Origin: Campylobacteraceae bacterium
GTDB taxonomy: Bacteria; Campylobacterota; Campylobacteria; Campylobacterales; Sulfurospirillaceae
Assembly: GCA_027050775.1 (NCBI GenBank)
Contig: JALUBH010000031.1
Coordinates: 1 to 64,000 of the forward strand
Reading direction: 5' to 3'
DNA: 64,000 nt
Shown: positions 8,195-15,670 of the stretch, piece after piece
Position numbering within the stretch: position 1 is the stretch's first letter
How the letters are laid out: each line of letters starts with the position of its first letter
The notes under the pieces: generated by a model
Database searches by the model: none
The model's input: only the letters and a program-made list of their open reading frames with translations
What the model was told of the DNA's origin: nothing
Position numbers and translations under genes: made by a program

Positions 8195-10456
8195 TTATGC
8201 CTTTACTACTTTTACAAAACCATTATGAAATGCCGCCGCTCCACTAAGTGGATCAACACCATCACTGATAAACCAATTCTCTTTAGTGCCTTTTTCATAT
8301 CCTCTAGTCCAAGCTTTGGTTGTGTGTCCAAAACCATGATGGATAAACACAGAGCCTTCTTTGATTCTTTTTGTGACTTTTAGTCTTTCGCTATGATCTG
8401 ATCTATGTTCTGTTTTGGCATTTACCAAAGAGACCATGTCTCCGTCTTTAAAACCCATCTTTTTAGCGTCTTTTGGATTCATCCAAACAGGTGTATCGTC
8501 CTGAAGCTCTAAAAGTACCCAATTGTTTTGACTTCTAGCATGTGAGTGATGTGGAGTTCTTCCAAAAAGCATTCTAAACTCACCTTCTTTTGGCATCACA
8601 GGGTCTTTATATATAGGAAGTGGAGAAAAATCATCTCCTTGTTTCTTTGCCATCTCTTCGAGGTCTTTTACATATAGCTGCACTTTCCCGGTTGAAGTTG
8701 AAAAATTCAGTGCACTTCCGCTTGCGTTTGGATATGGATCAACATCTTCAAAAAGTAAAACTCCATCTTTTTCCAATGTTTCCATTTGCTCTTTGCTCAA
8801 AACTTGCGATAACTCTTCAACTTGTTCTTTTGGAGATTTTTCAAACCAATCATCCAAATCAAACTCTTTTGCTATGCCTTTACATATCTCAAAACACCCT
8901 TTGGTATCATATATAGGTTTTACAGCCGGTTTTCTAAGAGCTATAAAAGGAGTTTTGTCTTTTTGTACAAAAGGAGCATCGTATCTTTCAAGGTATGTTG
9001 ATTCGGGAAATATAACATCCGCATACATTACAGTATCGCTAAATTGTGTGTCTATAGCTATGAGAAGCTCGAGATTGTCTATGGCTTTATATAGATTGTT
9101 TACTCCTACTGATGAATGGCATAGAGGATTTGTTCCATATAATAACCATGCTTTTATAGGGTATGGTTCTTTTGTTAGTGTTGCTTCATATATACCGTTG
9201 GTTCTACCAAGAGATGTAGGAGCTAACGGATACTTTTCTCCCTCTCCAACTCCATCGGCTCTTCTTGCATCTGGTGCATCAGGAAGTTCTTCTTTTGGAA
9301 AATCAACAGGAACTTTATTTCTTATAAAAATTCCTCCAGGAACTCCCCAGTTTCCCATGAGTGCATTTAGTATCGCTATGGCTCTTACTGTTTGAGTATC
9401 GTTGCCATATCTTGTCATCCTTCTTGGTGGAATTGCCACAACATTTGGAGCATCTTTGGCAAATTCCCAGGCGATTCTCTCTATAGTTTTGGCATCAATT
9501 CCTGTTTTTTCACTCGCCCATTTTGGTGTATATTTTTTTATATGTTTGCTTAGTTCATTGTAGCCATAGCAGTATTTTCTTACAAAATCCATATTTGCTA
9601 GGTTATCTCTGATGATTACATGTATAAATCCAAGTGCTAATGCCATATCGGTTCCGGGATTTATCTGTAGCCAGTCTGTTGCTCTTACGGCTGATTCACT
9701 TTGTCTCGGGTCTATATAAGTTAGTCTTGAGCCTCTTGCCAAGCCTTCGGCAAAATCTTCAGCTTCTCTTACTTGAACAGATCCAGCCATGTTTCTGCCA
9801 AAGAGCATCATGTGCTTTGAGTTTGACATGTCAAATGTTTCATGTCCGCTCACACCTGTACCAAAAGTTAATGCCCAAGCCATTTCACGGCTTCCCATAC
9901 ACTGCGAATATGCAGGTATCGTGATATTTGGACTACCTATCGCCATGGTTAGCATATGAGGATATGGTTCACCTGTTCCGTGCATAAATGTTGCTAGTGT
10001 TTCAGGACCAAACTCATCTATAAGTGGATTTAATTTTTTGTAAACATATTTATATGCTTCTTCCCAAGATACTTTTTTAAATTTTCCTTCTCCCCTTTTT
10101 CCTGTTCTTATTAGTGGAGATTGGATACGGTCTGCATCATAAGTTGATTGAATTCCTGCATTTCCTTTGGCACAAAGATGACCTCTGTTGTTTGGATTTA
10201 GCTTATTTCCTTCAAGTTTGTGAATTATACCTTTTCTTGTATATACATTTACACCGCAATTCCAAAAGCACATCTCACAAAAGCTAGGAGACTCTACACC
10301 TCTGTCGTATTTTAAAAATCTAGCACCTCTTGTGGCTTCTTGTTTGGCAGATGCCTTTAGTGGAGATGGAAGACCTGTAATTCCTGCTGTTATAGCGACT
10401 GAGCTAGCACCTGCGAGTTTTAAAAATCCTCTTCTTGATATATTGTGTCTGCTCAT
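8195..10456 (-). CDS. psrA: PsrA/PhsA-like molybdopterin oxidoreductase, catalytic subunit
   Basis: A 753-residue catalytic subunit of a periplasmic molybdo-bis-MGD enzyme. A Tat signal SRRGFLK sits at residues 7-13. A [4Fe-4S] cluster motif is at C60, C63, C67 and C95 (CEMCFWNC...HLCAKG). The segment PAYSQCMGSR places a cysteine (C186) where polysulfide/thiosulfate reductases have their Mo ligand. A C-terminal molybdopterin-dinucleotide domain follows from about residue 630. With PsrB, PsrC, a TorD chaperone and an exported rhodanese, polysulfide or thiosulfate is the likeliest substrate. Arsenate, tetrathionate or another oxyanion cannot be excluded. The start overlaps the psrC stop (ATGA). 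Confidence 0.92.
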   Translation of the reverse strand: MSRHNISRRGFLKLAGASSVAITAGITGLPSPLKASAKQEATRGARFLKYDRGVESPSFCEMCFWNCGVNVYTRKGIIHKLEGNKLNPNNRGHLCAKGNAGIQSTYDADRIQSPLIRTGKRGEGKFKKVSWEEAYKYVYKKLNPLIDEFGPETLATFMHGTGEPYPHMLTMAIGSPNITIPAYSQCMGSREMAWALTFGTGVSGHETFDMSNSKHMMLFGRNMAGSVQVREAEDFAEGLARGSRLTYIDPRQSESAVRATDWLQINPGTDMALALGFIHVIIRDNLANMDFVRKYCYGYNELSKHIKKYTPKWASEKTGIDAKTIERIAWEFAKDAPNVVAIPPRRMTRYGNDTQTVRAIAILNALMGNWGVPGGIFIRNKVPVDFPKEELPDAPDARRADGVGEGEKYPLAPTSLGRTNGIYEATLTKEPYPIKAWLLYGTNPLCHSSVGVNNLYKAIDNLELLIAIDTQFSDTVMYADVIFPESTYLERYDAPFVQKDKTPFIALRKPAVKPIYDTKGCFEICKGIAKEFDLDDWFEKSPKEQVEELSQVLSKEQMETLEKDGVLLFEDVDPYPNASGSALNFSTSTGKVQLYVKDLEEMAKKQGDDFSPLPIYKDPVMPKEGEFRMLFGRTPHHSHARSQNNWVLLELQDDTPVWMNPKDAKKMGFKDGDMVSLVNAKTEHRSDHSERLKVTKRIKEGSVFIHHGFGHTTKAWTRGYEKGTKENWFISDGVDPLSGAAAFHNGFVKVVKA

Positions 10457-11604
10457 CAGTGTGTCTCCTCTTCTAAATCTATAAATTTTTCTCCTAAAAA
10501 GTAGATTAGAAGTGCAACTCCTAACCCGCCTACAAAGATAGAGAGTTCACTATTTGAGACATGATAGGTATGAAGTGTAAAATTCATATGAATATCCGGT
10601 CTTGAGAGAAGTTGTCCTCCGACTATACTATCAAATCTTGCAAAAAACATACCAACTAACATAAATAATCCAGCTAACGCAGATAAAAATGGAGATTTAA
10701 AACCGCTGATTGCAAGTAGTATAGCAGGAATTATGATTCCCAAACCAAGTTCAAGATAGTAAAAGTTAAAAGCTAGAGGACCATTGCCGATAAAAAGTTT
10801 CATAGTTGCATCAAGTTCACTTTGTGCACCATAGGTATCTAGAAATACATTCCAAGTGTCAACAAAAAACATCAAACAGAGCCCTAAAAAAAGCATCTTG
10901 CTTAATGCACTTACATTCTCTGCTAAATTTTTTCCTCTTCCGCTTACAAATATCATCATCAAAACTATCGCTGCACCTGCAGTTACGGCTGAAATGATAA
11001 AAAAGAGTGAAAAAGATGTGCTGTGCCAAAGTGGTCTAGTTGCATTTGATGCAAAAACAAATGCTAGAGTAGAGTAGGCGATGACACCTAAAAACAGGCC
11101 AAAAAGTGAAGCAAAAAATGCTGATTCGTGTTTTTTACTTACTAAGAAATAGACTTCAATAGCAAGCAATGGTAACTCTATCATATAGAGTGTAACCATC
11201 CACCAAATTGGAGAAGTTATCTCAAAATTTGTATAATATTTTAACAATCTTAGAGTTTGTAGCTGATATGGTCCGGCTAATTCCCAAAATATGATAAAAA
11301 ATGCTCCAATTAGTGCCGAGAGCGAGATAAGAGCTACTCTTTTGCTCATCACATGAAAGGCATTTACTTTAAATACATGTGCTAAAGAGCCTATGATGGC
11401 AGTTCCCGCGCTGATACCCACTAAAAAAGAGTATCCTATGATTAATATGCCCCATGGCACCTCTCTGCTAATTCCATAGGATGCTTCTTGTCCATTTAAA
11501 AAGACTTGATACATCCCGTAGATACTAACAGCTGCTATAAGAAAAGACAAAAATAGCCATGCACTCGAGGGCTTTTTTTGTATAATGCTTGCGTTTGTAC
11601 TCAT
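10456..11604 (-). CDS. psrC: NrfD/PsrC-type quinone-reactive membrane subunit
   Basis: A 382-residue protein with 8-9 membrane segments, beginning with a family-like SSAWLFLSFLIAAVS helix and the REVPWGILI motif near residues 42-52. The NrfD/PsrC family exchanges electrons between the menaquinone pool and the PsrB iron-sulfur subunit. It overlaps both neighbours by 4 bp (torD-like upstream, psrA downstream), a tight translational unit. It is the first of two quinone-reactive modules in this operon, the other being cytochrome b/Rieske. Confidence 0.92.
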   Translation of the reverse strand: MSTNASIIQKKPSSAWLFLSFLIAAVSIYGMYQVFLNGQEASYGISREVPWGILIIGYSFLVGISAGTAIIGSLAHVFKVNAFHVMSKRVALISLSALIGAFFIIFWELAGPYQLQTLRLLKYYTNFEITSPIWWMVTLYMIELPLLAIEVYFLVSKKHESAFFASLFGLFLGVIAYSTLAFVFASNATRPLWHSTSFSLFFIISAVTAGAAIVLMMIFVSGRGKNLAENVSALSKMLFLGLCLMFFVDTWNVFLDTYGAQSELDATMKLFIGNGPLAFNFYYLELGLGIIIPAILLAISGFKSPFLSALAGLFMLVGMFFARFDSIVGGQLLSRPDIHMNFTLHTYHVSNSELSIFVGGLGVALLIYFLGEKFIDLEEETH

Positions 11605-12125
11605 AATTTCCCCTTGAAAGAACTTATAATTTGTTTTGAAACTTCTATTGCATAATTGAAGGTTTTTGTCCGTGTTGCAGACTTCAAAGAGCTTGCAAAA
11701 TCATCCGTCCAAGTTAAAAACTTGGCAAACTCTTTTATCTCTTCTTCTTTTCCATCTTCAGCTAATATTGCAATAAATGAAACCATGGAAGATAAATTGT
11801 CAGCCGGTTTTTTCATACTGTTGGCATCAAATTTATATCCACACCTATTGTAAAAATCAAGAATTTTTGACAGAGTTTTTCCTGACATTTTCCCATCTAT
11901 CCACCAAGATGCATATGGTACGCACTTTAGTTTTGTGGAATTGATAGAAAAAATCTGTATATATTCTGCTTGTAAGTCATCAAGAGCAACTTCTTGTGAG
12001 TTACATTTTGTGTTTGTCAAATCTTCTAGTTCTTTTATTTTCTCTTTGTAGTCATTATTTGGATAATCCAAAATATCCGCACACAAAAAGAGTGCGGATA
12101 TTTTATCATTTGAAGATAGGTCCAA
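11601..12125 (-). CDS. TorD-family molybdoenzyme chaperone
   Basis: A 174-residue cytoplasmic all-helical protein of the TorD/DmsD type. It binds the Tat signal of its partner and helps molybdopterin insertion before export. The frame is open further upstream to an ATG at 12224, but that would overlap the rhodanese gene by about 100 bp. The TTG at 12125, just past the rhodanese stop, gives the expected family N-terminus (KISALFLCADILDYP). The middle holds YIQIFSI and PYASWW segments typical of the family. Its partner is presumably PsrA. Confidence 0.82.
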   Translation of the reverse strand: MDLSSNDKISALFLCADILDYPNNDYKEKIKELEDLTNTKCNSQEVALDDLQAEYIQIFSINSTKLKCVPYASWWIDGKMSGKTLSKILDFYNRCGYKFDANSMKKPADNLSSMVSFIAILAEDGKEEEIKEFAKFLTWTDDFASSLKSATRTKTFNYAIEVSKQIISSFKGKL

Positions 12126-12126
12126 A

Positions 12127-13074
12127 TTACTTGTCGCCTTTGACAAGTCTTCTTTTTGGCCATCTAGTATAGTCAGCCATACTTCCACTATATAGTCTTG
12201 ATTTGTTGCCCATTCCAACAACATATTTTCCTACGAACCAAGGTCCAGCAGCTAAGTGACCAGTGTTGCAGTAAGAGATGATATCTTTATTTGTGTTGAG
12301 TCCCGCATCTTTAAACTTTTTAGTAGCAAATGCTTTGTCTCCAAGATAAAAAACACCATCTTTTTTTACAGCTAAAACTTTTGTACTAAGAGGTTTTGCA
12401 CCTTTTAAGTGACCTTCATGTAATCTTCTAGGATCTTTTGCAGTTCCATCCCAGTGTTTACCTTTGCCTGTTGCATCTAAAGTTTGAGCATCGCCTGTCC
12501 AAACAGCTTCATCAACATCTTCGCCTGTTGCCATTATGGTTTGATTGAATTTTCTACCTTTGAAGCTAAAGTTTCCTCTTTTTACTTTTGGTCTTGTATT
12601 GTCAATCGCTCCACCAGCTTTTTTCCAACCGGCAAATCCGCCATTTAAGATAGCTACATTTGGAAATCCATAATACTCAATTGTGAAATCTGCAAGTGCA
12701 GCATTTCTATAATCTTTTGCAATTTTTCCAGCACTATATAAAATGATAGCACTATCATTGTTTACGCCGCTTTTTCTCATAGTTCTTTTCATAGTAAGCG
12801 GAGAAGCAACATAACCCGGAATTGCTTTTTTAGTAATTTTACTATAATATCTTCCTTGTCTAAAGTCTCTACTTTTCCATTGAACTGCGCCTTTAATATG
12901 GTCTATTTTGTAAGCTTTTACATGTTTTCTTACATCAATGATAACAAGATTTCTGTCACCCATGTGAGATTTTAACCATGCAGCATCAACGATATGATTT
13001 GCAGGAACTGTTAAAGCCATAGCTGAAACACCAATAAGAGCTGATATTATCAACCCGCTTGTAATTTTTTTCAT
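12127..13074 (-). CDS. Exported two-domain rhodanese (sulfurtransferase)
   Basis: A 315-residue periplasmic protein with a signal peptide (about residues 1-21) and two rhodanese domains. The C-terminal domain has the active-site loop SYCNTGHLA with the persulfide-forming Cys. The N-terminal domain has LYSAGKIA at the equivalent place, Ser instead of Cys, so it is probably inactive, as usual in tandem rhodaneses. It may bind or hand over sulfane sulfur to the Psr enzyme, like the Sud protein of Wolinella (a role analogy, not homology). It is the first gene of the psr operon, with AAGGAG just before the ATG. Confidence 0.9.
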   Translation of the reverse strand: MKKITSGLIISALIGVSAMALTVPANHIVDAAWLKSHMGDRNLVIIDVRKHVKAYKIDHIKGAVQWKSRDFRQGRYYSKITKKAIPGYVASPLTMKRTMRKSGVNNDSAIILYSAGKIAKDYRNAALADFTIEYYGFPNVAILNGGFAGWKKAGGAIDNTRPKVKRGNFSFKGRKFNQTIMATGEDVDEAVWTGDAQTLDATGKGKHWDGTAKDPRRLHEGHLKGAKPLSTKVLAVKKDGVFYLGDKAFATKKFKDAGLNTNKDIISYCNTGHLAAGPWFVGKYVVGMGNKSRLYSGSMADYTRWPKRRLVKGDK

Positions 13075-13091
13075 ATATTCTCCTTAAAAAT

Positions 13092-14594
13092 TTATTGTAA
13101 ATTCATTTTATAATAAAAAAGGGAGTGAAAAGGGAGTTTGGAGTATATTTTCAAAAAATTATAATAAACATAACTCCCGTGTGTAGATTCTTCACACTTA
13201 TGGCCCCTGTATTGTTTTTTTTCTATGATCATTTTTGTCATATATAAACCTATGCCTGTACCACTATTTGATTGCTTTGTTGTAAAATATGGCTCAAATA
13301 TTTTATTTATAGGTGCTATTTTTATACCACCAGCATTGTCTTCGATGGTAATAACTTTTTTTGAGTCTTTGATAAAAGTTTTTATGCTGATTTGAGGATT
13401 GTTAATATTTCGTTCCAAAAAAGTATCATTTGCATTCTTGACTATATTAACTAATGCCTGTATTATTTCATTTGGATATCCATTTAGAGTAAAATTTTCT
13501 AGTATCTCTATGTCCAGCCTAATTCCGTTTTTATCCAGTGTAGCACTCAGTAGTTGTTCTGTTAGAGTTATGACATCTTTTATATTATATGTCTCCTTTG
13601 GTTTTCCACAAGAGAAAAAGTTTCTAAAGTCATCTATAGTGTTTGACATGTAAGAAATTTGAGCATTTGCTTCATCTACCTTTTCTTTTAGTTTGCTTTG
13701 TGTTAGTTTTCCTCTCTCAGAGTTTAGTTCCAAATTTACAAGTACAAAAGAGAGTTGTGTAAGAGGTTGCTTCCATTGGTGGGCTATATTTCCAATCATT
13801 TCACCCATGGATGCAAGTTTGTTTTGATTTAGCAGTAGAAGGTCTTGTCTTGCCTGAAGTTTTTGATTTTTTTTGTAGATGATGTATAAAAATATATAAA
13901 AGATTATAAAAACCATCAATGCTATAAAGATGGTAATCAAAAAGTCTTTTATGTGCGTCGAAATTATATGTGAGAGAGGAACTTTTAGCGAAATCATAGC
14001 TCTTAAATCTCCAACTTTTTCATAAAATCCTGCTCTGTTTCCATATGTTTGTATTAATTCTTTAGGTGCAATGTCTGGTGTACTATGACATTTCATACAG
14101 GATTTTTGATTTCTTTCGATAGGAACTGCGACATAAAAATAATTTTTGCCATTTTCTTTTAGGGTTGTTGAGAACTCTTTTATCTTGTTTTCTCTAAATT
14201 TTTTCAAAATCTTTTTTTCAAAATCATCAGCTCTATTCACAGGGTTTCTAGGATTTGTTGCTGCAAGTTTAAATTTGTATGGTATTTCATTTTTTAATTT
14301 TTGTGAATTTGTGTACATGTGATGTATAGCATTTACTATGTATGTTGAAGAAAGAATTCTTGAATCAAAGAAGCCTTTGTACAGTTCTCCTTTTTTTTCG
14401 AGATTATAGATAACAGGTTTTTGGATATTTTCTACATATTTTCTTATCGTTTTTGTAGTATCAAGTATGTTTACAACTTCTTGTTTTGCATCTTTTATAA
14501 CAAGATGTTGGTAAAAATTATAAAAAAAGCCAACCATTATAAGATATAGTGTGGCTAATAATATAGCAGAAATTTTTAGATTTATTTTAAACAT
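13092..14594 (-). CDS. Sensor histidine kinase with periplasmic haem-binding (Tll0287/DUF3365-like) domain, frameshifted near the C-terminus
   Basis: A membrane kinase with TM1 at about residues 9-28, a periplasmic sensor domain with one CxxCH (SCMKCH, C166-H170), and TM2 at about 215-240. The cytoplasmic core has the phospho-acceptor H272 in IAHQWKQPL and ATPase boxes VKNAND, EDNAGGIK and GTGIGLYMTK. It probably senses redox state or a small ligand through the haem. After MIIE the protein becomes atypical. Reading one base differently in the A8 tract (13217-13224) gives the usual ending NNTGAISVKN...IIF with a stop at 13151-13153. The gene is therefore either frameshifted, phase-variable or mis-sequenced. 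ATG 14594 is preferred; TTG 14603 is possible. It follows its response regulator directly. Confidence 0.85.
   Translation of the reverse strand: MFKINLKISAILLATLYLIMVGFFYNFYQHLVIKDAKQEVVNILDTTKTIRKYVENIQKPVIYNLEKKGELYKGFFDSRILSSTYIVNAIHHMYTNSQKLKNEIPYKFKLAATNPRNPVNRADDFEKKILKKFRENKIKEFSTTLKENGKNYFYVAVPIERNQKSCMKCHSTPDIAPKELIQTYGNRAGFYEKVGDLRAMISLKVPLSHIISTHIKDFLITIFIALMVFIIFYIFLYIIYKKNQKLQARQDLLLLNQNKLASMGEMIGNIAHQWKQPLTQLSFVLVNLELNSERGKLTQSKLKEKVDEANAQISYMSNTIDDFRNFFSCGKPKETYNIKDVITLTEQLLSATLDKNGIRLDIEILENFTLNGYPNEIIQALVNIVKNANDTFLERNINNPQISIKTFIKDSKKVITIEDNAGGIKIAPINKIFEPYFTTKQSNSGTGIGLYMTKMIIEKKQYRGHKCEESTHGSYVYYNFLKIYSKLPFHSLFYYKMNLQ
13105..13144 (-). promoter_or_regulatory. Candidate activator-dependent promoter of the rhodanese-psr operon
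   Basis: On the minus strand, ACTCC (13144-13140), ACTCCC (13137-13132) and ACTCCC (13126-13121) precede a TATAAA-type -10 (13112-13107), about 30 bp before the rhodanese ATG. The two hexamers are 11 bp apart, as in direct repeats bound by OmpR-type regulators, and cover the -35 region. This stretch is non-coding only if the kinase gene ends at 13151 in its restored frame. Confidence 0.5.
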
Positions 14595-14603
14595 TCTAAC
14601 CAA

Positions 14604-15302
14604 TCAAACAATTTTATATATATAGCCAATACTATATACATTTTCAATCATCTCTTTTTCTATCTTTTTTCTTAGCTCTTTAATGATAAATTTTATCGCC
14701 TCTTTGCTAGGTATGTCAATCCCCCAAATATAGTTATATATACTATTATAAGAGATCACTTGGTTGGGATGTTTTATGAAATACTCTAAAAGTCTGCTTT
14801 CATTCATGGACAATTTGTTACTTTTTTGATTTATATGTATCGTTTTTGTGTAGGGATTATATATGCATTGCTTATAAAGTTTTATCTCGGTTTTGTTGTC
14901 CGCTAATTCTAAAGATACAGCTTCTAGTGCTTCGATAAGAGTATCTTTATAACAAGGTTTTGGGAGATATTTTGTGATTTTAAGCTCAATTGCTCTCCAT
15001 AAGTATTCTTGTTCGGTGTGAGCAGATATAATTATGATAGGAATTTTTTTATTAGTTTTTCTGATTCTTTTTATGGTTTCTATGCCATCAAGTTTAGGCA
15101 TAAAGACATCAAAGATAAGTACATCATAGCTACTATTTTCAAGTTCTTTTAAAGCTTCCTCGCCATTTGTAACACCTATAACTTTTTGAAAAAAGAATTC
15201 TAAAATTTCAATAGTATTTTTTGCTATTCCTTCATCATCTTCAGCATATAAAATTTTTTTATCCGAAAGTATGTCTAGCAAATCAACTCTATTGTTTTTC
15301 AT
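14604..15302 (-). CDS. OmpR/PhoB-family response regulator
   Basis: A 232-residue regulator. The N-terminal receiver has acidic residues EDD (21-23), the phospho-acceptor D65 in FDVFMP, S/T in IISAHT and the conserved lysine in KYLPKP. The C-terminal winged-helix domain (about 145-232) ends in a typical VYSIGYIYKI wing. It is paired with the haem-sensor kinase immediately downstream. The 11-bp direct repeats before the rhodanese gene are its likely target. The SD AAGGAGGAG is strong. Confidence 0.92.
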   Translation of the reverse strand: MKNNRVDLLDILSDKKILYAEDDEGIAKNTIEILEFFFQKVIGVTNGEEALKELENSSYDVLIFDVFMPKLDGIETIKRIRKTNKKIPIIIISAHTEQEYLWRAIELKITKYLPKPCYKDTLIEALEAVSLELADNKTEIKLYKQCIYNPYTKTIHINQKSNKLSMNESRLLEYFIKHPNQVISYNSIYNYIWGIDIPSKEAIKFIIKELRKKIEKEMIENVYSIGYIYKIV

Positions 15303-15339
15303 TTTTTACTACTCCTCCTTGATACTTATAGCTTTTCCT

Positions 15340-15345
15340 ATTATA
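15340..15345 (-). promoter_or_regulatory. Likely -10 box (TATAAT) of the response regulator/kinase operon
   Basis: TATAAT on the minus strand about 40 bp before the ATG at 15302, within the 107-bp divergent spacer. No -35 consensus is visible, as is common in Campylobacterota. Confidence 0.55.
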
Positions 15346-15376
15346 TCACATGATAGGTAAATAGACATAATTTAGA

Positions 15377-15382
15377 TATAAT
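15377..15382 (+). promoter_or_regulatory. Likely -10 box (TATAAT) of the 86-residue protein gene
   Basis: TATAAT on the plus strand 28 bp before the ATG at 15410, followed by an AAGGA ribosome-binding site. It lies back-to-back with the minus-strand promoter 35 bp away. Confidence 0.55.
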
Positions 15383-15409
15383 TCTGGGACTATAATTCAA
15401 GGAATATTT

Positions 15410-15670
15410 ATGAGAGAGTTAGAGTTAAAAAATATACTAAAAGTTGATAATAGAGAGTTTTTGGTTTCTACCATCAGTATGAATGTCAGACATTCTTGGT
15501 TTGAAGGTGATCAAGAAAAAAAAGTTTATGAAACTATGGTTTTTGAAATTATAAATGGTGAGATTTCTTATGATAATCCAAAATTTAATGAAAGATATAA
15601 TACGATGGATGAAGCGATTGCGGAACATTCAGCTATGTTAAAAAATCCAAAAGAATTTTTTATACTTTAA
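15410..15670 (+). CDS. Conserved-looking small cytoplasmic protein of unknown function
   Basis: An 86-residue acidic, soluble protein without membrane segment or cysteine. It has a plausible own promoter (TATAAT at 15377) and ribosome-binding site (AAGGA). It is the only plus-strand gene inside the minus-strand respiratory island and overlaps the 3' end of the Cache-type kinase gene by 4 bp. Secondary structure would be beta-rich in the first half (EFLVSTISMNV, ETMVFEIING) and helical at the end. No family was recognised. Confidence 0.7.
   Translation: MRELELKNILKVDNREFLVSTISMNVRHSWFEGDQEKKVYETMVFEIINGEISYDNPKFNERYNTMDEAIAEHSAMLKNPKEFFIL

Noticed and set aside
8793-9395. A 200-residue plus-strand open frame opposite psrA
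   Set aside because: Antisense of a clear molybdopterin enzyme with low-complexity composition.
12127-12224. Long start of the TorD-like gene with a 98-bp overlap into the rhodanese gene
   Set aside because: The extra 33 residues do not resemble the family; TTG 12125 right after the rhodanese stop gives the expected N-terminus.
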